Origin: a virus | Virus record (IMG/VR): IMGVR_UViG_3300016457_001097 | Coordinates: 1-33,691 of that record | DNA length: 33,691 bases | Direction: 5' to 3' (one strand) | In this document: positions 29,007 through 33,691 of the stretch, piece by piece | How the letters are laid out: each line of letters opens with the position of its first letter | Position numbering within the stretch: position 1 is the first letter of the stretch | Notes under the pieces: model-generated | Told to the model about the DNA's origin: nothing | The model's database searches: none | Seen by the model: the letters and a program-made list of their open reading frames with translations, nothing else | Made by a program: the position numbers and the translations under genes

Positions 29007-30212
29007 ATGATAAGAAAAACTTTTACAGGGGGAATCAAAGGTTATGATGATAAGGAGCAGGTGATAATACATTCTATAACTTCTCTCACTGTGGACAGGG
29101 ATGGAGAAGTGATAATCCCAAAGGGTGCAAAGATAGAGAATTTCAGGAAAAATCCAGTTGTCCTTTTTGCTCATGATTATAAGAGTCCTCCAATTGGAAA
29201 AAATATTTCTCTTGAAATCAAAGATGATGAGATTATAGCAAAAACACAGTTTGCAGATACACAGCTTGGAAGAGAACTTTATCAGTTATACAAAGAAGGA
29301 TTCATGTCAGCTTGGAGTGTTGGTTTTATTCCTGTGAAAGAATCGGATAAGAAAGTTTTAGAGGGACAAAAAGGAAAAACATATGAGGAATGGGAGTTGT
29401 TGGAATATTCAGCAGTTCCTGTGCCTTCAAATCCAGAAGCCTTGACAATAGCAAGGAGCAAAGGATTGAAGGTAGAGGAAATTGAGAAATATTTGGAGGT
29501 GAAAAATGAAATGGAGTTAAAAGGAGTGGTATCTTATAAGAATTCCTCTGATACTTCTGATGATGAAATAAAATTAAAGGGAGTAATACCTTATAAAGAA
29601 ACACCGAAAGCCCCTGAAGATTATTCATGGAATGCTCCAAAAGAGATTAGAGAAGCCGATGTATCTGATTTAAAAATTATGTGTGCTTGGTATGATTCAG
29701 AGAATCCCGATATAAAAACTTCATACAAACTTCCTCACCACAGAGCAAAAGACCATTATGTTGTGTGGAGAGGAGTTGCTGCAGCTATGGGAGCTTTGTT
29801 AGGAGCTCGTGGAGGAGTGAATATCCCAGAGAAGGATAAGAGGGGAGTTTATAATCATCTCGCAAAACATTATAAGCAGTTTGACAAAGAACCTCCAGAA
29901 TTCAAGGAATATACAGAACTTGAATTGAAGGGGCTTGCTTATGAGGGATTAATAATTTTGAACGATGACATCATAAAGGAAGATGAAAAGATAAACGATG
30001 ACATCGTAGACAAAGAAGGAAGAGTTTTATCAGAGAAAAACAGAAAACTCATAAAAGAAGTTATCACAAGAATGGATGAATTAAAATCCGCACTTGAAGA
30101 ACTCTATAATGCCTCTGAACCAAAAAAGGATAGTCCAACATTAGTTGGAAAAAATGAAGAGGTAATAGAGATTCTTCAAAATTTAAACAATCTTTTAAAG
30201 GAGGTTGAATAA
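29007..30212 (+). CDS. HK97-type prohead protease with C-terminal extension
   Basis: The 401-residue protein carries in residues 1-165 an HK97-family (S78) protease: a His in VVLFAHDYKSPPIG, the Ser region FMSAWSVGF, and WELLEYSAVPVPSNPEALT. The C-terminal half has a further domain with KLPHHRAKD, VVWRGVAAAMGALLGARGGV and YNHLAKHY, an LPHH-type domain seen in other phage head proteins, plus a helical tail that may act as scaffold. It may be a fused protease-scaffold. ATG 29007 is selected for the AAGGAGGTGAAC leader. Confidence 0.85.
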   Translation: MIRKTFTGGIKGYDDKEQVIIHSITSLTVDRDGEVIIPKGAKIENFRKNPVVLFAHDYKSPPIGKNISLEIKDDEIIAKTQFADTQLGRELYQLYKEGFMSAWSVGFIPVKESDKKVLEGQKGKTYEEWELLEYSAVPVPSNPEALTIARSKGLKVEEIEKYLEVKNEMELKGVVSYKNSSDTSDDEIKLKGVIPYKETPKAPEDYSWNAPKEIREADVSDLKIMCAWYDSENPDIKTSYKLPHHRAKDHYVVWRGVAAAMGALLGARGGVNIPEKDKRGVYNHLAKHYKQFDKEPPEFKEYTELELKGLAYEGLIILNDDIIKEDEKINDDIVDKEGRVLSEKNRKLIKEVITRMDELKSALEELYNASEPKKDSPTLVGKNEEVIEILQNLNNLLKEVE

Positions 30213-31267
30213 TGTCAGTAAATCTTGAAGAACTGAAAAAAGAAATTATTGATAATACAGCAACAAGGGTTGCAAAGGATTTGGAGGAAAGGTTAGGAAA
30301 GAAATTCCTCACGCATGAGGAAATTCAGGAGATGTTCAAGAACTGGAAACCAAAAAAGGTAGAGGAAGAGGATAATCTTGAAGAGGTTATAAAGTTCTAT
30401 AGGGGTCTTGTAAAAAAGACTGATATTTCAGACGAGGTAACTTCTGGCGGTCTAATTCCAAGAACAGTATCAAACAGAATTCTTGAAGGTATAAGAAAGG
30501 CAAGCTGGGTTAGAAAGTATGTAACTGTTTTTCCAGATACAAAAGGAACATTGTTTGTAAAGAGTGCTGGAGCAACTGCATATAGAACAGCACCGGGAAA
30601 TGCTCCAACCAGTTCAACACTTGGTTATACTGCAGTTGATTACAATACATATGAGCTCATAGCAGATACAATTGTATCCAACAGGCTTCTTTCAGATGCA
30701 AATGTTCCTCTTATAAACTGGATTGAAGACCAACTTTCATATGCCTTTGCGATTGCTGAAGAGAAAGAATTTATACAGGGAGATCCAGCAAATCATGAAT
30801 TTGAAGGACTTAACAATGCAGGAATAACAACTGTAACAGCTGCAAGTGGACATACTACAATCAGTGCGTTGGATTATGATGATATTCTTGATTTGTATAT
30901 GGCAGTTTCACAGCAGTATAGAGCAAAAGCAGTTTGGATTCTTCATACAGATACTCTTAAAGTTCTTAAGAAGCTTAAAGATAACAATGGTCTTCCAATT
31001 TTCTCCCCAACTGACAACACAATCTTTAACAGACCATTTATTGAGTGTGAGTATATAGCAACCTCTGGGACAGATAATCCTGTAATCTACTTTGGTGATT
31101 GGAGCGGTTATTATATCTTTGAGAAGGGTGGAATTCAGGTTATGAGCACAAACGCAGGTAAGGAACTTGTTTCAAAGAGACAGACCTACATCATAGCAAT
31201 CAATTACAACGGAGGAAAAGCAGTTATTAAGGATGGAATGAGAGGGCTTAAACTTGCGTCTTCATAA
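30212..31267 (+). CDS. Major capsid protein, HK97 fold
   Basis: The 351-residue protein has an N-terminal helical delta-like region (about residues 1-80, charged) then the HK97 coat pattern: TSGGLIPRTVSNRILEGIRK, SWVRKYVTVFPDTKGT, ELIADTIVSNRLLSDANVPL and a C-terminal AKAVWILHTDTLKVLKKLKD and GGKAVIKDGM. The N-terminal domain would be removed by the adjacent prohead protease. A strong terminator follows at 31293. Confidence 0.95.
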   Translation: MSVNLEELKKEIIDNTATRVAKDLEERLGKKFLTHEEIQEMFKNWKPKKVEEEDNLEEVIKFYRGLVKKTDISDEVTSGGLIPRTVSNRILEGIRKASWVRKYVTVFPDTKGTLFVKSAGATAYRTAPGNAPTSSTLGYTAVDYNTYELIADTIVSNRLLSDANVPLINWIEDQLSYAFAIAEEKEFIQGDPANHEFEGLNNAGITTVTAASGHTTISALDYDDILDLYMAVSQQYRAKAVWILHTDTLKVLKKLKDNNGLPIFSPTDNTIFNRPFIECEYIATSGTDNPVIYFGDWSGYYIFEKGGIQVMSTNAGKELVSKRQTYIIAINYNGGKAVIKDGMRGLKLASS

Positions 31268-31292
31268 TCCTTCCTCCTTTCTTAATATAGAT

Positions 31293-31316
31293 GGGAGCCT
31301 TCGGGCTCCCTTTTTT
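31293..31316 (+). terminator. Rho-independent terminator after the capsid gene
   Basis: GGGAGCC (31293-31299), loop TTCG, GGCTCCC (31304-31310), then TTTTTT. The stable CTTCGG tetraloop makes a strong terminator. It could raise capsid expression above the genes further down by partial termination, because downstream genes have no visible promoter of their own. Confidence 0.92.
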
Positions 31317-31332
31317 ATTTGGGAGGTGAACT

Positions 31333-31521
31333 TTGAAAGTAAAAGTTAAGGTTTTAAAACCGATATATGAAAACGGGAGAGAATGGAAAGTAGGGGAGGA
31401 GTTTGAAACTACACTTGAGAGAGCAAAAGCACTTGCACATTCAGTAAAGATTGTAAAAGGATTGGAAAAACCTCCTAAGGACAAGATGGTAAAGAAAACA
31501 AAGAATAAGGAGGTGAAATAA
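31333..31521 (+). CDS. Small basic protein, 62 residues
   Basis: It starts with TTG at 31333 behind GGGAGGTGAACT. The protein has a beta segment (KVKVKVLKPIYENGREWKVG) typical of small virion proteins of this size after major capsid genes, then a basic tail (KDKMVKKTKNKEVK). The overlap with the next gene is one base. Confidence 0.6.
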   Translation: MKVKVKVLKPIYENGREWKVGEEFETTLERAKALAHSVKIVKGLEKPPKDKMVKKTKNKEVK

Positions 31522-31931
31522 TGGCTTATATTCACATGTATAAAGATAATCCTACGGCTGGAGAAACTGACGGAATTCAGGTTTCAGAACAGACCGAAAA
31601 TGCTCCTGTAACTGTAACTTTAACAGTAGCTGGAAGTGATGTAGAAAGTGGAGCAATAAAACTTGCTTTAAGATGTGAAAGCGGATATCAGACAAGTGGA
31701 GATACAACTATAACTCCAACAGGAGATAGTTCAGATAAATGGGCTTTGGCTCCTGATAATGGTGGAAGTCCAGGGACTTTTGGTAGTTATGGTGACTCTC
31801 TAACCATTTCAGATACAATAGGAGCAACTAACTATATCTTCTGGGCAAAAGCAAAAGCACTTGCAAGTGAAGATCCTCAGAATGATGCAACGGTTGACTT
31901 GAAGATTGATGCAACTATTGAGGCGGTATAA
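31521..31931 (+). CDS. Beta-rich decoration- or fibre-like protein
   Basis: The 136-residue acidic protein is nearly all beta, rich in Thr, Ser, Gly and Ala (VTVTLTVAGSDVESGAIKLA; SGDTTITPTG), without basic patches. It resembles phage decoration or head-fibre Ig-like modules. Lack of Cys and a strong AAGGAGGTGAAATA leader suggest an abundant virion protein. The role is inferred. Confidence 0.6.
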   Translation: MAYIHMYKDNPTAGETDGIQVSEQTENAPVTVTLTVAGSDVESGAIKLALRCESGYQTSGDTTITPTGDSSDKWALAPDNGGSPGTFGSYGDSLTISDTIGATNYIFWAKAKALASEDPQNDATVDLKIDATIEAV

Positions 31932-31933
31932 AG

Positions 31934-32719
31934 ATGAAAATTAAAAGCATTTTTATCAGTCCTCAAAAAGCGGTATATGACGCTGGGGAAAAGGTTTTAA
32001 TCAAAATTGAATGGGAAGGAGATGCATATCAGGATTATAAGGATGAATATTTCAAGAAATACAGAAAAAGATACAGAAGGTTTAGAAATGTAGATGTAAT
32101 AGTAGAGAGGATGTGGAATTATTATTACCATGATTGCTGGTTCAGACCTATTCTCTTTGTAGGTGATGAAAAAATAGAAAATCCAGATAAGATTGTAGAG
32201 AGAGAGTTCACTATCCCTAAAAAAATCCTATCCAAAAAACAGGCTTTCAGATTTGGCAGATTAAGAAAGAGATTTGAATGGCTATACATCACTCTTGGAG
32301 TTGAGCATAACTGGAAAGGAGAAGATACAAGTGAATGGAAACCCTTTGATAGCAAGAGAATAAGGCTTGACTACTACCCCTATGCAATTTGGGATGGGGA
32401 AATAGATTTTGAATTCACATCCTATCCTAAAACCCTGAAAAAGAATGAAAGTGGAAGAGTTACAGTCTCTGTTAAAAATAAAGAAAAAATAAGACAGTAT
32501 GTTAGGTTTGTGGTAGCAGGAGAATTTGAAGTAAAAAATCATTATCCTGAACTTATGCTTGAACCTTTTGAGAAGAAGACTTTTGACTTTGAAATCAAGC
32601 CTTCCGTATCTTTCCCTTGCGGTTTGAGATTTTTAAGGTTAAAACGATTGGGAATGATGGAAGTTAGTAAAAATTTCAGAGATTTAAGGATAAGAGTGGA
32701 GGAGGCAAACAATGATTAA
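31934..32719 (+). CDS. Ig-like two-domain structural protein
   Basis: The 261-residue protein has an N-terminal beta domain (IFISPQKAVYDAGEKVLIKI) followed by a highly charged Tyr/Arg-rich stretch (YFKKYRKRYRRF), then a second beta domain with VTVSVKNKEKIRQYVRFVVA and ELMLEPFEKKTFDFEIKPS, an Ig/fibronectin-like strand pattern. No enzyme motif. It sits between capsid and connector genes, so it is a virion appendage candidate. Confidence 0.6.
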   Translation: MKIKSIFISPQKAVYDAGEKVLIKIEWEGDAYQDYKDEYFKKYRKRYRRFRNVDVIVERMWNYYYHDCWFRPILFVGDEKIENPDKIVEREFTIPKKILSKKQAFRFGRLRKRFEWLYITLGVEHNWKGEDTSEWKPFDSKRIRLDYYPYAIWDGEIDFEFTSYPKTLKKNESGRVTVSVKNKEKIRQYVRFVVAGEFEVKNHYPELMLEPFEKKTFDFEIKPSVSFPCGLRFLRLKRLGMMEVSKNFRDLRIRVEEANND

Positions 32720-33311
32720 AAAAATTTTATTAGTATATTTATTAATTACTATGTTTTTACCCGTAAGTGTAAAAGTTAAGGCTGCAACAGAACCTAAATA
32801 TTTACTGGTTTGGGAATGGGGAAATTCATTTAGATTGGAAAAGGGAAGAGATGGAAAATGGATAGTAAAATATTATCTGGAAGTTCTCAAAGTTAGAGAT
32901 TGGGAAAAAGAACATCCACGAGATTATAGGGTAGTAGATTTAGTCGTTTGCACATTCACTAATAAATACTATACAGATGAGGATTGGTTAAACTGGCGTA
33001 TGGGAAAATTTGAATTGCCAGAAGGTTTTTATGATATTGACAACTGGGATGTAGAGATACATTCTCGCATTCCCATACGAATAAGTCCTCCAGGAATGAG
33101 TGGCACTATAACATATTATAGACCTTATTACTATGTTGGGATTTTTGAGACATTTGACTGGAGACCTGATAATAAAGGGAATTATTTATTGCCTGTGTTA
33201 GTTGACAAGCCACATTGGTATGTTTACACAGTAAGAGTAAAAGGAACTCTACCTCGCAAATTTGATAAGTGGATAGAAATAGAACCAGAAGAGTTTTATT
33301 TCAATCCTTAA
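32712..33311 (+). CDS. Exported protein with Sec signal peptide
   Basis: The 199-residue protein starts with a classic signal peptide: basic n-region MIKK, hydrophobic core ILLVYLLITMFLPVSV, and a V-K-A cleavage site before ATEPKY (about residue 25). The mature part is aromatic-rich, with a WEWGNSFRLEKGRDGKW beta start and several Asp-rich turns. A secreted or surface product inside a capsid-tail operon is unusual. It may change the host surface or block superinfection, or be a virion part that looks exported. The gene ends 18 bases before the next start. Confidence 0.75.
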   Translation: MIKKILLVYLLITMFLPVSVKVKAATEPKYLLVWEWGNSFRLEKGRDGKWIVKYYLEVLKVRDWEKEHPRDYRVVDLVVCTFTNKYYTDEDWLNWRMGKFELPEGFYDIDNWDVEIHSRIPIRISPPGMSGTITYYRPYYYVGIFETFDWRPDNKGNYLLPVLVDKPHWYVYTVRVKGTLPRKFDKWIEIEPEEFYFNP

Positions 33312-33329
33312 GAGTAGAGGAGGCGGACA

Positions 33330-33691
33330 ATGTATAAATATATAGTAAGGAAGTATTATGCTACAAAGGAAGATTTCCTTGATGCTTTATGGCAATTTCT
33401 TTATGACATAGGATGGGAATTATGGGATAATCAGGACAGTAATAATTATAGAGTTTACAGGACAAAAGGAAGCACAGATTTCTCAAACGGGTTGTATGGA
33501 TATATAAAAATAAGGTGGGATTCATCAAAACTGTATTTTAGAGCATATTATAATTGGGACAATACTAACCACAATGGAACTGGTTATGTTTGTGAGGGTT
33601 ATCAAACTTTCAGTGATAGCCTTTATGCTTGGATGTATGGTAATGAAAATTTCTTCATTCTGAAATATAAAATAGGAACAAATTATTATCA
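33330..33691 (+). CDS. Virion appendage-like protein, N-terminal part (continues at 1)
   Basis: The ATG at 33330 follows GAGGAGGCGGACA. The frame runs open to the contig end and, after the 99-bp repeat is removed, continues at position 2 to the stop at 928, giving 396 residues. The visible N-terminus (MYKYIVRKYYATKEDFLDAL, then W/Y/N-rich text) has no signal peptide, unlike the gene before it. See the entry at 1-928 for the C-terminal modules. Confidence 0.85.
   Translation, partial: MYKYIVRKYYATKEDFLDALWQFLYDIGWELWDNQDSNNYRVYRTKGSTDFSNGLYGYIKIRWDSSKLYFRAYYNWDNTNHNGTGYVCEGYQTFSDSLYAWMYGNENFFILKYKIGTNYY
33593..33691. repeat. Terminal 99-bp direct repeat, right copy (contig closure)
   Basis: This is the exact second copy of bases 1-99. 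It lies inside a coding sequence and its length resembles an assembler k-mer overlap. A true short direct terminal repeat cannot be excluded from sequence alone, but a gene broken at both ends and whole only on the circle argues for closure. Confidence 0.93.

Overview
The window is one complete, AT-rich genome of a tailed siphovirus-type bacteriophage, written as a linear contig. The last 99 bases (33593-33691) repeat the first 99 exactly, so the molecule closes into a circle of about 33,592 bp, and one gene runs across the join. All supported genes lie on the + strand, tightly packed, many with ATGA-type overlaps and strong AAGGAGGTG ribosome-binding sites. The host is a bacterium, because there is a peptidoglycan amidase. 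AGA/AGG arginine codons, ATA isoleucine codons and Lys/Glu-rich proteins suggest a thermophile. I cannot name the host phylum from the sequence.

Layout, following the circle from the packaging genes. 24.09-24.26 kb: a promoter, a short structured leader and a terminator, arranged like the lambda pR'/tR' late control region. 24.28-31.3 kb: two small genes, a metallophosphoesterase, small and large terminase, a portal fused to a MuF-type domain, an HK97-type prohead protease with a long C-terminal extension, and the major capsid protein followed by a terminator. 31.3 kb across the join to 2.1 kb: an unusual block of virion-like genes between capsid and connector genes, including beta-rich proteins, an exported protein and a protein made of about 21 copies of a basic 14-residue repeat. 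2.1-9.6 kb: connector and tail genes, including a tail chaperone pair joined by a -1 frameshift site and the tape measure. 9.56-11.4 kb: lysis genes (amidase, holin-like membrane proteins) and the late terminator.

11.7-18 kb is the early region. It starts from a consensus promoter at 11684-11711 and holds small genes with many perfect hairpins inside their coding sequence, a possible attenuator, a possible annealing protein, a lambda-O-like initiator whose gene carries five palindromic iterons (the probable origin), and a RusA resolvase. From 18 kb come a mini sliding-clamp-like protein, two phage-family proteins, a thioredoxin-like protein, and then the most notable feature: a type IV-B-like CRISPR-Cas module (csf1, a cas11-like small gene, csf2, csf3 and a cysH-like gene, 19772-23006). 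I see no CRISPR array, Cas1/Cas2, Cas6 or DinG. The early region ends with a helix-turn-helix protein (23597-24124) placed where lambda has Q, directly before the late promoter.

Inferred working: early transcription from 11.7 kb makes the replication proteins, which act at the iterons, and the Csf module. The HTH protein then permits transcription through the 24.23 kb terminator into the long packaging, head, tail and lysis operon, which stops at 11.48 kb. I see no integrase, recognisable repressor, DNA polymerase or helicase, so replication probably relies on the host, and whether the phage is temperate is undecided.
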